This document shows positions 1-11,200 of a stretch of 64,000 nt of DNA, piece after piece. The stretch is from Breviolum minutum Mf 1.05b.01 (lineage: Eukaryota; Sar; Dinophyceae; Suessiales; Symbiodiniaceae). The notes under the pieces were generated by a model that saw only the letters and a program-made list of their open reading frames with translations, was not told the DNA's origin and did no database searches. A program made the translations under genes and the position numbers. Within the stretch, counting starts at the first letter, position 1. Each line of letters begins with the position of its first letter. The stretch is from assembly GCA_000507305.1 (NCBI GenBank), contig DF239278.1, positions 182,365 through 246,364 on the forward strand. Reading direction: 5' to 3'.

Positions 1-549
1 TGATTCAAGAACTCACATAAACCACGACAAAACGTGAAGAATAGCAACGCAAGGGTTCCCTCATTCAGATGAGTCTCATGAAAAGCTTCGCGACCTCAGC
101 GAAGTTTCGATTTTTGGCAGATTTTTTTCCCGGAGCAAATCGTTTGCCAAAAGCACTTCTGACTTCGCCAAGGACGACAGCTGTACAGACAAAATGAAGA
201 AGTAACCAGCAGATACCATATCAACATTGTGTTACATCACAAGCACAAATACCAACTGATCATGTACGCAGTATTTAGTCATTCATACGTATTTGTGTAA
301 ATGAATTTCTTGATACAGTCAAAATACAGGGGTTCAATCAAGTATAGACGGGCATGAAGAATCATGAAGAACTATATCTACAAATGTGGTATGGTATCTT
401 CAGAAAAAAGTTACGCGCTCATGATTCTCACATACAAGGGATCACGAGGCACAAAGGAAAGGCCTCTCTTGTACTACGTATCGTTCTTTGGACCCAGTGG
501 GCGCCATGCTACAGCTTTTGGAGCGCATACCATAAGTTTCACTCTTAAA

Positions 550-3500
550 CAATTCTATAATTCTATATATAATTCGGTCCAAGACGCCACATAGGCGGTA
601 CATCCATAGATGACAAGACAAATAGCTGGTGCAACTTCAGGGTAAAGTCCAGTAAGAATCACATACCCCAAAGCCACGCTCACAGCAATGATGAACAGGA
701 ATCCGATGACGTTGATCATCGCCTTAATCAATCACTGATGCTAAATTGCCTCATAAGACCCCAAAAAGCTGATGAAAGATCTGACGCTGCCTCCTTCAGA
801 CATGTCACTCCGAGGACAGCGACAACACCAAATCGGAATGCATTTCTCAGAATCAAGAAGAAGGCTTTCTTGGCTGATGTGCAGAAATTTGTGCCCATCA
901 ATGCAACCTGGATATAGGCGTTCCTCAGCTTTGATGTTCTTCAATCTCTGCATACCGAAATCATGGCACTTGCAATGCAATACATATTTGCGTTGCACTA
1001 AGAAGTTGCAACCCTTGGCCACTTGCTGCTGGCAGGAGACTTGTTCAGGAATTTCACCTGGTGACAAAATAAAGGTAGTATGCATCTCAGGGAGCCCCTG
1101 AAGCTTGGGGTACAAAGGCAAGAACACCTGGAAGTAACTTCAAAAAAGCATGGACAAAGCATCTGAACATCTGAGCACCAAACGCACTTCTCAAAGCACC
1201 AGATGCAGAAACCACAAATCTTCAGGACCATGACCAGCACTTTGTTCTTTGCTTGCTTTGCTTGCTTCCTCATTCGCGGAAGCAAAAGCTGTGTCGAGGC
1301 GATGCTGGGAAGACATCAGCAGTGAGGTTGACATGGACTCTGATTTCTGATGATGTCAGTCTCCGTTTGCATCCGAGCTGCTCATAGTACTTGAGAATGG
1401 CTCTGATTAATTGAATCACTGCAATGATAAAGGAACCAAAAGCCAAAGAGCCCAGATGGTATCGAAACACGTTCCTCCGCACGGTCAAGCTGCCAATTGC
1501 CAGAGATGTCACATTTGCGTCCCGGACTCAAATCCAAGTGTAATCAGAACATACCACTGAGGTCATCACCAAGTGGACTGCGCAATCACCTAGGCGTTTG
1601 CCAACCACAAAGGTGGATTTGTGCGAAACCTTACGTTGCTGAACCTTCCATGAAGCCGGGCTTCTTTTCCCCAAAACAGCCGAGCTACTCGACGAGATCC
1701 TTTTTCTGAATTGCTTGTAAAGAACCAAACTCCAACAGCCCCGGCAATGAGGCATTGCCCGATGGCAATGTTCAGAGCCTCAGAATTGCGACCAGATATA
1801 CTTTGCCTAGTCATCACAAATCAAACATACACAAAAGCTGTGAAAGTGATGGGAAATCTGTCATTCGAGTCGAGGCATCGGCGTTGTTCCAAAAGAATAC
1901 AAAGAGAGAAACCTTGGTGCATTGAACATGATTGAGCCGTTGTTTACCAGTGCTTTTGTCCTTGCAAAAAAAAAACGCAAGAAAGAGAGCACTCAAGCTG
2001 GGCAACTGCAAAACGCCAATCAAAAATGTAGCGCGGAGGTGAACATTTCCAGCAAGCATAGCCGGCAGTCGCATTGACCAATTCACCTGAAGCAGCGTCT
2101 CTAGTCAAGCGGATGCGAAACAGTCACACCTGTAGACCTATATGGTCAATTCACGAAGTCACCCCGTTTGAATATGCTGGCAAGGTGCAAGCTTCAGACT
2201 TGTAAACACTTCCCACTGGCCATTTGTCAGTACACTTTCCTGGTACAGTTTCCTTAAATGGACAATGGCTGTGGAGGGACAATTCGGGAGATACTTGGTG
2301 CTTTCTGGTATTTGGCCCTGTTTCTCCTGGCACTTCCTACTTTTTTAGATGCCGGAGACAAATTCTGTGCCAAGAAGGTTTTGGCATATCAAATCAATTC
2401 AAATCAAACACTTTGACAACAAAAATCGCAATGCAAAGACCCAGACGACAACCATGAAGCACAAGTTGCTGTTCCGTAGGCTTCTTCATAGGTAAGATAA
2501 GCTCCCTGATTGCAAAAGGATGCAAAAGGCACGGCTTTGCTCCGATTGCTACATGCATCAAATTTGTGTGCTGCAATTTGGTCACGAGCTAGCCTTCGGT
2601 GTGTAGCCATCAGGAACTTGCGAGATCAGAAAGCTGGCTGAGAGTGCCCAAAGTAAAATCCAAAGGATACCAATGGCTGCTTGGATGGCAGGCACGATCA
2701 GGATCCTGGCAGAAAAGAAATTGGATGAGTCAATCAAGGATTAAAGATCAAAAACTGATTTCGAATGGTAGCTACCACGCAACACCCTGCAGCTGTGATT
2801 TGCCACAATCTTGTGCTTTCTCCGATCCATCTTGCCTAGGGGTGTCTTTGACAAATATTGCCGCCACTTCATTGACTGCAATGGCTAAGCGAATCCTGCG
2901 GAGCACACGAAGAATGAAATAGAGTGAACATAAAACTGCTTCTCAACAGGTATGCCGCTGAGAATGCAGAAACTGACATGGAAGTCCTGTCAAGAAGACA
3001 GCACACCAGCAAAAGATAGATGGCGGCCAAAACCCATAGCACATATGCAACGATTTCCAGGAGAGTTCTCACTTCGTTGTTTGTGATTGCATATCCATCC
3101 GTACACTCCTCAGAACGCCACTGGCCAATTGGAACTCGAAATGCGGCAAGCAGACATGAGCACACGGAATCAGTCCCCACATGCGCCGAGTCGCTGGAGC
3201 AATGACACCCACGGGGCTGCAAGTTTGCCACTTGACACTGGTATCTGTTGTGAAGCACCAGATGGTTGCAGCTTTGTTGATATCGCTGGTGTTGTATGGG
3301 TTGCGGCAGAAGCTGTTACTTGCCAAACCTGACAGGTAATCGCTGACTGGCATGGATTTGATAGACTCCGACTCCGATCATATTTGGGCGGAGACTGTTG
3401 AAAGGGCTTGAGGAAATAGGGCACTATCCAGCCTGAGTTTGGATATGCCGTACTCGTGTAGGCAGCTGCTCCGCCTGTAGGGAGGATTTGATGCAGGCTC

Positions 3501-6500
3501 TCAGTTCATCAATGCAGCTAAGGCCATGACCTACACCCCACTCTTCACATTCATACCCCATCTTCGTGCGGCTCTGAACACCACGATAGTCCCCACCATC
3601 CTTGGATACGGTGAGCACAACAGCACCATGATGGCAAATTTGGAATCCAACCCTCAACCCTCAGTTTCTTCTTTGCAAGCTTCAGGAAAACTTGCCACCC
3701 AGAATCTCCTGTCAAGGCTTCGCTGGTTGATTGACCAGACACTGCATTAGAAGCAGCAGTGGTTGCCGTTACCTTAGTCAGAGATGGGTTTGCAGATTTC
3801 GTGCGCTGTGCCTGCATCGAAAACAACACTCACGATGCAGTCAAAGATGCAGTGACTGCCACAGCAACTTGCTGGCCAGTTTCAAACAATCCGGCACCTG
3901 CATCTAGTCATGCTTGAATATCCTTGAATGGAATTCGAGTAGCCTAATTTCTCTGCATGTCTCTACTCTACATGATTAAGTGGACTTAGGGTCCTGGTCG
4001 CTATCGGCAAGCAATGGCGCTACCACACATCCACCAAACAGCTGACACTTTACGGACTGACTGCAACTGAGCCCAGTTATTCCACACCAATCGCAACCAG
4101 CTGAAGCCAACCACGCCACCTGCCTGCGCACTGCTTGCTGCGCACCCAGCAGAGACCGCCACCAACGCACAACTTGAGGAGCACCAAAAACACAGCACAC
4201 CTTCAAACATCGGCGCCAAGATTCTCTGCGCAAAGTTCATACAAGACCATACAACATGCAGTATATAGTCTTTCAAACAAAGTTTCTTGTTTGGAAATCA
4301 ATGCCAAGCGACCAAACACAGGGTCTGATCAAAAAGCGAAGGAGCACCATGAAGACGAAGCCAATCAAAAAGCTGCAAAATGCAACCTGTGGATGGGCAC
4401 TTGCACAAATTCCCAGCAAACTATGCAAAACGGAATGTCCATCGCAGTACTGAGACTTTGCAGCCAGTTTAGAACCATGAATGCAGGAGAAGGCACGAGG
4501 AGGAATGCAGGAAGCGACTTCTCGAAATCACCCATCCATTTTCCAAATGTCTCCTGCCCCGGCAAAGCTTGCCCTTTCAACCATGGCAGAGCACTGGGCA
4601 TGAAATGGTGTGGCCAAAGGCCAGAAGGAACAAAATCAAACAACGCAACCGGCATATCATGTCTCATTCCAGCTTCAGGTTTGCAACAAAGAGAGTCTGA
4701 ACCACCAAATGCACCCAATTCAAGCTGATGAGTGCAAAAGTCTCATCTCTCGGACACCTGTGCAAACATCATGAAATAGAGAGCCATAATTCAGACACTA
4801 GAAGTTGTCGAAAGTTCCATCGAAGGTGATAGCAAGCCACACTTACGGCCTACGGTAGACACACACAGACATATTCATATACGGTACTGTAAAAGAAAAA
4901 TATATGTGTGTGTATGAATATAAATATATACCTATAGCCGTATAGACGATACACATGTACACATTGCATATGAAAAACTAAGCTTCTCCACGGCAGCTCA
5001 CCAGACCCCCATGACCCTGGGCTCCGTAGAACTGTCTTGGAAAGAGGCAAGGCCAGTGCTTTCGAAGACAGATGCTGCAGCGGAGCCCATCGCATTCACC
5101 ACGTCCGCACCTGGTGCCGAGGATTTCCAAAATGGCATTGAGTAACACTCGAAACAAACAGGATACAAATACGTAACATGTTGCCTATGATATCCAGATC
5201 AAGAGCACTGTCATTAAGGTCATGTTCGATTTAGCGTGGCCATTTTTGAGAGCTGCACTCATCGAAAAGCTGCAGTAGCCAGCATACATCTCTTCAAACC
5301 TGACTCTTTTAGCATTTGAAGACATTGCGAGCAAAGCAAAGGCTTCTGCAGTATCATCTTTACAGATTTCAATCATCGACCTTTGAAGAGAGGCAAATAT
5401 TAAATCAACAAACTAAAATCTGGCTGTGACCCTGAAACAGTTTCTTGCAGAAGGGTGACTCCACACCCGGCATCGGAATGCATTTCGATGCATTATATGG
5501 GCACAGCGATTCAGGAAGGGCCTCAAGTCCATACTGATGGCAAGGTGGACACAACGCATCAAAGAGCCGGCTTCTCACAAAGCATCTGTATATAAGATAT
5601 ACAAATTAATTTATCTATAATATATAAAAATACTGATAATCGGAATGATAGCACCACCACCACCACAACCACAACCACAACCACCCCTACAAAGATATAA
5701 CTATAATAATCATCTGAAAACATTGCTTACTCACAATGTAATGATTCGATTCGATAATATAATGAAAATAATATCCTTTGAATAATGCATGGCGACTCTT
5801 TATAGGAATGGCCTTGAACTTGAACTGGCTGGAGATTGTGTCTGTGATGTAGGTTGGCCTCAGGTCTTCAATCTCTTCATGAAAGGAACTGTTTGATATT
5901 GTGGAGTCACTTGGCACCAGGGCCAAACCCTCAACGAAAGAGAACTAAGGCCCCGTCCCATCGGTTTTCAATTTTTCCCAGTACGGCTTCATGGGGCTGT
6001 CGTCAGACATGGTGTAAGTCCACTCTCCTCAGATTCCAGCTGGACAAAAATAAGGTGCAAATGATCACAAATGCCTTACATGTTTCGGATAGACAGTAGG
6101 CAAGTTGTAGCATTTGACAATTCTGGAAGCAAGGCTCGAATTGATGTGTCCGTGGTGCTGTTGACTGAATCAAAGCTCACACTGCAAGACTGCAGGCACA
6201 CCAGATTGAAATACTTTGTAGCTTCGCTCCTTGCACCGGCTTTTAAGGGCAAAGGCCATCGTGAAATCCACATGAACCCAAAATCGTGCTATGCTCTGTG
6301 GCAAGTGTTGGACCTGCAATTTCACATCGCGAATCGCAGCATATTAGTATATATACATATATCATATATATGCATACATTATGAATATGTACCTGCAACT
6401 GTAGATATTATAAATAAACCTACAGTCAATCATGTGTGTGAACACTGCCAAGCTGCCACATGTCAGAGAAAACATCACCGTTAGCGCCACCACCAGAGAA

Positions 6501-7545
6501 AAGGCTGGAAGGGTTTGTGGATCCCTTCAAGTCAGCCTTTGCATGCAATGAAAGTGGTGCAATACTGGCAGGTCATGAAACTTGCCACGCCGGCACATGT
6601 TTTGGTTGGTGCAAACCCAGAAAAGTGAGCACCCCGCGAGTTTGGAGGTGACGGTACTTTCCAGGTCGGCGGAGGTCAAGTCTCCCCCAACATTAAAGCT
6701 TCCTGCCACTGTCCAGGCTGCTTCAAGCATGGTGGATTCAAGTGGCGATGCCAGCAAGTCACATTCTCACAGCATCACAACATCAAAAGTTGCATCGTGT
6801 GAATCCCAGGTCCGTCACAACTTGCACACGGCACGAGGCAGCATGCCTCAAGCTACTCACATCCAAAAAGAAAATATTTCCACTTGAAATCTTGACATTC
6901 GCTCTCTGCTGGGGATATCCATGGACACTGCAGACAAGTTGCACACTGGTACTCTGCATAGTCGGTTGAGCTGCTTCCATAGAATGTTTCAAAGAAGTCA
7001 CTAACAGCACTGGAGCAAAGGAGCTGCTTCACGATCAAATCCGTGGTTGCGGTGGCATTCCTCGCAATGAATATGGATAGTTGGTTAATTATTGAGTGCC
7101 AAAATGTCAAGCTCACCAAAAAGCTAAGGTCTGCTTTCAGATAAGGTACATGGTGTAGCTGAGAAACTCAAAACCTCTGCAGCCAATTGTTGCACGACCA
7201 TTCAGCCCATTCACAAGATACATCTGAGACCATGACCTTTGAGGTTTGGTCCATTGTTCCAATTGGTCTCCATGTTGCAGTACGCACCGCTATAGTCCCT
7301 GGGCAGGTACAGCTTGGCAGGCTCTCCGTCTTGAAGTCCTGCCAAAATTTTGGTACTTGGTCAACTCGGGCAATTCGGGTGCAAAAAGTGTGTTGGGGTC
7401 CTGCCAGGGTCACCACCACATAGGCCATCCATGCTGCCAGCAAAACTATTAAGCACCAACAATCAGTGCAGCCTCGCTTTGTTACTGGACCATTCGACAA
7501 GTCGTTGTCTCCACCTGTGAGCTGACAATTATCATAGGAAAGCAT
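550..7545 (-). CDS. Spliced choline-transporter-like (SLC44/CTL) gene with kringle-like loop, 3' end not found
   Basis: This multi-exon gene on the minus strand encodes a polytopic membrane protein of the SLC44/CTL family, which transports choline and related substrates at plasma or organelle membranes. Successive exons give the family's diagnostic stretches in the right order: an N-terminal segment with KRGCTDCWCLIVLL, then LYLPRDYSGAYC, a Cys-rich extracellular loop, a kringle-like CRNP...WCFTTD...WQTC segment, RIRLAIAVNEVAAIFV, ILIVPAIQAAIGILWILLW, CWKCSPPRYIFDWRFAVA, QCLIAGAVGVWFFTSN, RYHLGSLAFGSFIIAVIQ, IWCFEKCV, NAYIQVALMGTNFCTSAKKA and a final pair of hydrophobic segments. Introns use GT, GC and GA donors. 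The last C-terminal exon was not found and may lie beyond position 1. Family assignment is strong; several loop exons are approximate. Confidence 0.85.
555..950 (-). CDS. SLC44-like gene, last two recognised exons
   Basis: At about 810-950 the frame reads NAYIQVALMGTNFCTSAKKA and a hydrophobic continuation; at about 555-710 it reads INVIGFLFIIAVSVALGYVI and then VASWTELY. Both match the C-terminal helices of the family. The usual last segment (an AxDTxLxCFxxDEE-like tail) was not found between 1 and 550, so the gene either ends in an unrecognised exon there or continues off the window. Confidence 0.7.
1375..1485 (-). CDS. SLC44-like gene, RYHLGSLAFGS exon
   Basis: Reads RRNVFRYHLGSLAFGSFIIA then VIQLIRAILKYYEQ. 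The R(Y/H)HLGSLAFGSLI...R core is the SLC44 signature. Downstream exons follow at about 1180-1260 (ICGFCIWCFEKCV), 810-950 (RNAYIQVALMGTNFCTSAKK then AFFLILRNAFRFGVVAV) and 555-710 (INVIGFLFIIAVSVALGYVI then APAICLVIYGCTAYVASW), all in order on the minus strand. Confidence 0.8.
1690..1790 (-). CDS. SLC44-like gene, IAGAVGVWFF exon
   Basis: Reads NIAIGQCLIAGAVGVWFFTS then NSEKGSRR. The (F/L)IAGAVAxWYF motif in this position is among the most diagnostic for SLC44/CTL proteins. The exact ends are not resolved. Confidence 0.75.
2004..2086 (-). CDS. SLC44-like gene, CWKCSPPRYIFDWRFAVA exon
   Basis: Reads ELVNATAGYACWKCSPPRYI then FDWRFAVAQ after a TTCAG acceptor at 2091-2087. The CxxC plus aromatic pattern corresponds to the conserved stretch before the helix carrying FVFFWNNA; that next piece appears at about 1880-1930 on the same strand. 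Confidence 0.7.
2195..2257 (-). CDS. SLC44-like gene, probable GKCTDKWP exon
   Basis: Reads ETVPGKCTDKWPVGSVYKS between an AAG acceptor and a position near 2195. The position between the EEAYG exon and the CWKCSPPRY exon, and the Cys/Trp content, fit the second extracellular loop of the transporter. Boundaries are approximate. Confidence 0.6.
2594..2705 (-). CDS. SLC44-like gene, exon ILIVPAIQ...SQVPDGYTPK
   Basis: The exon encodes ILIVPAIQAAIGILWILLW followed by ALSASFLISQVPDGYTPK, the paired helix and short loop typical of CTL proteins. The acceptor is CCAG (2709-2706). The exon probably ends at AAG with a GC donor at 2593-2592. The next exon starts at 2505 with GAYLTYEEAYG after TCAG, so this is another AG|GC...CAG|G intron. 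Confidence 0.75.
2836..2895 (-). CDS. SLC44-like gene, 60-bp exon (RIRLAIAV...)
   Basis: A short exon reads IRLAIAVNEVAAIFVKDTP. It matches the family's rI.lAi.i..eA...v segment between two membrane helices. Its acceptor is CAG (2898-2896). It ends AG with a GC donor at 2835-2834; joining to the next exon gives KDTPRILIVPAIQ, which is continuous with the family pattern. Confidence 0.75.
2987..3125 (-). CDS. SLC44-like gene, TM exon ending in a GA donor
   Basis: Reads EECTDGYAITNNEVRTLLEI then a strongly hydrophobic helix and VCCLLDR. The 3' junction is exact: the exon ends GACAG, the intron begins GA (2986-2985), and the next exon begins GATTCGC after CAG, giving ...LLDRIRLAIAV. This is an AG|GA...CAG|G intron. 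Confidence 0.75.
3225..3353 (-). CDS. SLC44-like gene, kringle-like exon
   Basis: The frame reads YLSGLASNSFCRNPYNTSDI followed by WCFTTDTSVKWQTCSPVGV. The CRNP-x(n)-WC(F/Y)TTD-x(3)-W-x(2)-C pattern is the C-terminal half of a kringle fold. The N-terminal half (YxGxxxxTxSGxxCQxW) is not visible in the same frame and may be in an upstream exon or absent. It is placed just before a hydrophobic exon, so the module should sit in the extracellular loop of the transporter. Confidence 0.65.
5002..5110 (-). CDS. SLC44-like gene, loop exon before TM2
   Basis: Reads ADVVNAMGSAAASVFESTGL then ASFQDSSTEPRVMGV. The CAG acceptor at 5113-5111 and the consensus donor GTGAGC at 5001 downward give a clean 109-bp exon. 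In protist CTL proteins a similar Ala/Ser-rich amphipathic segment precedes the second membrane helix. The next part of the protein, FGKWMGDFEKSLPAFLL, is seen at about 4500-4560 (boundaries unclear). Confidence 0.6.
6110..6260 (-). CDS. SLC44-like gene, probable Cys-containing loop exon(s)
   Basis: The minus strand reads SEATKYFNLVCLQSCSVSFD and SVNSTTDTSIRALLP, a hydrophilic stretch with paired cysteines (CLQSC) that suits the disulfide-rich first loop. Part of it may be intron, since GTGTGC and CAG occur internally. A further possible exon on the same strand lies at about 5820-5930. Boundaries are not resolved. Confidence 0.4.
6630..6717 (-). CDS. SLC44-like gene, probable loop exon
   Basis: An in-frame segment AWTVAGSFNVGGDLTSADLE continuing STVTSKLAG lies between a CAG acceptor (6720-6718) and a G|GT candidate donor near 6632. 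Its position and composition fit the variable extracellular loop of CTL proteins, but the segment itself is not diagnostic. Confidence 0.45.
6945..7060 (-). CDS. SLC44-like gene, extracellular loop exon
   Basis: Reads RNATATTDLIVKQLLCSSAV then an acidic, Cys-containing tail (YAEYQCATC). The KQLLCSS core corresponds to the family's kQLvCsS segment of the first extracellular loop. N-A-T is a possible N-glycosylation site. The acceptor is GAG at 7063-7061; the 3' boundary is not resolved. Confidence 0.65.
7237..7329 (-). CDS. SLC44-like gene, exon after TM1 (PxDYxGxxC region)
   Basis: Reads DGEPAKLYLPRDYSGAYCNM and ends NGPNLKG. It matches the conserved stretch after TM1 in which a Gly-Asp/Glu-Pro turn is followed by a Pro, Asp-Tyr-x-Gly and Cys. 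The acceptor is AAG at 7332-7330 and the donor is GT at 7236-7235 (G|GTCATG). The segment is expected to begin the large non-cytoplasmic loop. Confidence 0.75.
7401..7545 (-). CDS. SLC44-like gene, first recognised exon (N-terminus and TM1)
   Basis: The frame opens at an ATG at 7545 and reads through a short hydrophilic leader, then KRGCTDCWCLIVLL and a hydrophobic helix ending VVVTLA, which is the classic start of SLC44 proteins. A CAG just upstream of GGTGGAGACAACGAC could instead be an acceptor, so the true start may lie further upstream. The exon most likely ends at 7401 with a GA donor (7400-7399): joining it to the next exon restores ...VTLADGEPAKLYL, matching the family's usual TM1 to GDP-like turn. 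Confidence 0.75.
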
Positions 7546-8046
7546 TTTCGTCGTTGTCTCTGGGTCTCTACCAGGTTTTGGGGCTGGAAATCTTCTGGAA
7601 ATTCTATTCTATGAAATTCTGCTATCATGTTGGAAGGGGGTACTTCTCGATCCTAGCCTATTGCTTGGGCAATGGCTTCTTTGCATGGAAAGATTCCAAG
7701 TCAACCTACTGTACTGCAAGCAGTACCGCCGTACCGCCCTCGCCTTTCTTGAACGTTCTGTCAGCTTCCTGCATCGAGGCTCAAATCTGTGTTAGTCTTG
7801 CTTTTTGTGCTGCCAACCACCCCATTCATTCAACTACAGTATGTCAGGTGCTCCTCATCTTTGCTTGACCTGCAACAGCTGCAGCACGCTCCCATCGCCC
7901 AACTGTTGAGGGCTCGTGCCTCAGGGCATGGCAATATGCGCATGTCATTGAAACCTCCATAAATCAAGCAAAACGCAAGATCCAACCCAACATGCTGTAA
8001 AAATTGTGAAAACATTTATGCTGCATGGATTTATCTTTGATTTTTC

Positions 8047-8122
8047 TATTATTATCATTATTATTATTATTATTATTATGATTATTATTATTAGTAGTAT
8101 CATTATTATTATCATTATTCAT
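8047..8122. repeat. Interrupted (ATT)n microsatellite
   Basis: Short A/T-rich triplet tract of ATT with ATC, ATG and AGT interruptions. It sits between the transporter gene and the next leftward set of probable exons. No gene is seen between about 7560 and 8260. Confidence 0.9.
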
Positions 8123-8259
8123 GTAGCAATTCAGCTCGTCTGTTTCCTGGAAGCACACCATCAATGAGTATGTGTCACTGAACATCGCAGAAGTTCCGAA
8201 GCAAAGACAGACTTGCTGCCATGACAAGTGGTGGTAGTACTTCCAAGCTACCCTGAGGG

Positions 8260-11200
8260 CTCAGGATGCAGGAACGGCGCGCACAAAAAAGGCTGCAACA
8301 CGCTCACCTTCAAACGGACTTGAGCCAAAGCAGTGAACGAAGACTTTGGAGCTTGGTGACTTTTGGACAAACTGTGACATGCATTCCACCAATATCCACT
8401 ACTTGGACACGCTCACTTTCTGCACGGGCCTTTTTTTCCTGCAATTTGCTATCGAAAACAAAAACAAGTATTCAACAAAAAGGCTCTTTGTGCCACAAGT
8501 GTGACATTGCCACCTGCCCGGTTTGGAACTTTGGAACTATGCTTCTGGTGGTCAACACGTCGCTGCATGGTCATCGCTTTCTCAATCGCTCGAACGTCCC
8601 TCTCAGACCTTTCCCTGCAAGCATCTGAGCCCAACATCCCTCCAACTCGCAGCCCCAGTACTCGGCGTTGGCCACTGGAAAGCCCACTCCGTCGAAGCGA
8701 AGGTCTTTTTGGTCTTTTTGTTACACCTGTCAACTGCCATGAACTGTCACTGCCCCCAACAGTGATGCAATCCTGCCTCAGAATCTTCACTGTCACTCCC
8801 AATGCCCAAGACCTGCAGAAGTATGACTTGATGCTTGTGCCTTCATCAAACAAAATCATCTCAGGGTTTCAGCTCCTGCCTCTGGACCCAGGGCCCCCAT
8901 CAACGAGGTTTTCTCAGGATCCTGGCAGATGCTGACCCTCACAACTTCACAAACAAAAAGCTTGCAGACATCGCTCCTCCTTCCAAGCTGTGATCTTGCC
9001 CATGAAAGCACCTAGGACCTCAAACGGCACGATGAAATGCAGCGTTTCTTGGCATGAGGAACCTTGGAATCTTTGAATGTTTAAGCGTATGTGATATTGC
9101 ATACTGTAGGTATATGATGGATTCATATAGATTCATGATCTAATATGACATGTGCATGATGCACTGGCTGATCTGGCCTGGATGATCATTGTAGACAACA
9201 CCATGAAGCGGTGGTCTTCCAATGCAGGCTGTCTATCTTCCCACTGGCGTTGTTCTTTGGCAGCCTTTTGCAACGAATTTCACACCTTTTCAAACCTTAC
9301 AACTTCTGATCCACAACCCGCCTCTTGCAGCAAATGCTCTGCCAACAATGCTTCTGCATTGACGTCGTTGATGACACGGAAGGCGCCAAGAAGTGGAAGC
9401 AATGCTGCCTCAGGCAGGGACCAAACATCAAACAAATCTCAGGACTGGCGATGGCAACAAATGCACCAGAATGCAGCTTCCCCATTCACTAGCAACTGAG
9501 ATTTGCGCTCGTCTTCGTAGGCAGCCATCTCCTAAAACCTCAAAGCCGTCGAGTCGAAGTCGGCTTCCGGGGTCTCCTGCACTGAAACTGGGCACCGGAC
9601 TTCTAATTGGACCTGGCGTCTTTGTTCAGCAACCTCCTGTAAAAAATATGCACAGTAGTGTATGAAGGCATGACATGGACATGAACGAAACGTCAGAGCT
9701 ATTTACGACCAGGATCCTGCGAATGCACCGGCGTGATGTCCAAGTCAACACACCTCCACTGCATCAAAGACTAGTGACTAGAAAAAGCAACGGTACCGCA
9801 TGACAGGTATCACGCCTGTGTGGCCCCTTGCCCTCGAGAACAAAGCCATATGTCACCAACAAGCGCCTGTGAGTTTCATGAACGCTAACCATAACAGGAA
9901 CACAAATTGCTTGGGCCAACTTGGGCCTTTCATAACATTTCATCTGAGGTAAGCACCCATTGGAAATGTTGTCGTAGCAAATGGTCACCTGTCAGGTTCT
10001 GCAGCTCAGCATTGGAAAAAAAGAATGGAAGACCCAGCCTCTTCTCCAAGATCAATTGGCCTTGTTGAGAAGAGCCTGGACAAGCGAACGTACATTGCAT
10101 TAGTATCGCTATTTCATATCTCCTATCTCATCTCTCTCCTGTCTTTCAATTTTGACCAAAACAGCCAAACATCTATATAAAATAAGATTGAATGTTGCAA
10201 TACCTTGCAATGGCAACAACAGCCTGAGTACTCGATCCGAACCCATGGTCCATCGAGCGTTTGGATAGGCGCAGTGGTTTGCAAAGTCGAAGAAGGGCAC
10301 CTGACTGAAACATCCTGCAGTGTGGCGTCTTCCTGAGCAACTTGCACACAACACGTAGACCAAAGCGATGCACGAGTGCTCGCACTCTCGCTGGGTGGGA
10401 ATACACCTCAGAACAAGGAGATTCGATTTGTCCTTTTGTGGTGCAAAAGAAAGCCACAACAGACTCCAGCAAACTCATCTGTTCTGTCCCACCCAGCTGT
10501 AGGAAACATGGCCAGTCCCTTGCCAAGCTGCTGTTCTGCTGTCAACTGTGTGCAGGGCAAGTGCGGCACCTGCAGCGACCATGTCAGCAGGGCACGATTG
10601 CCAAAAATTTGAGTGGCTGAGGCCACAACGCTCAGGACTGCAATCTGGCATTGCGCTGAGGAGCTCTGACATATGTGCGGATCGCAGCTTTTCACGCTCT
10701 CGGGCCAGGGACCTCATGGAAGAACAAACTGATTGGATGAAGATTGGAGGATATTGGAGACATATTGAGACTCAATGAGGCAAAATGAGACTCCAACCCC
10801 ACGCAACCAGGCAAAGCAGCCATCCCGTCGAAACTGTGAGGGGTACCTCGAGGTCACGATTACTAGTCTCCTGTGATTTTAAAAAGCTTGGAAAAACACT
10901 ATATACATGAAGAGAGAGGGAGAGAAGGGATGTGTTTCCGATCGTTTTTGCCTTCGAAGAGCAAGCGGACATATGGCCTCAGCAATCAGGCTTTTGATGG
11001 GTAGTATCAACATGGGTAGGTTTCTTTGGCTCAAGCGCATAGGCGGAAGATTCTTTGAGGCAGTCCTGCACTGCCGGCTATAGCAATAATACATTCCATT
11101 CCTCGAGGCAACCCTCATGGGAAGGAGCCTCTTCCAGTAAGCGGTGGGCCACTCCAAGCATCCAATGGGAAGCCTTGCAAGCAGGGAAAAGGTGCAACAA

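Noticed and set aside
4135..4728. A 197-codon plus-strand frame
   Set aside because: It lies antisense to the SLC44-like exons (for example the segment FGKWMGDFEKSLPAFLL on the minus strand) and has no recognisable features.
8501..8935. A 144-codon plus-strand frame
   Set aside because: Low-information Pro/Ser/Thr composition; the minus strand has better exon-like segments in the same place.
11030..11052. TTTGGCTCAAG, the 3' part of the dinoflagellate spliced leader, on the plus strand (also on the minus strand near 8318-8328)
   Set aside because: Only 11 of 22 bases match, the upstream half is absent, and each falls inside a probable minus-strand exon rather than before a start codon; probably chance.
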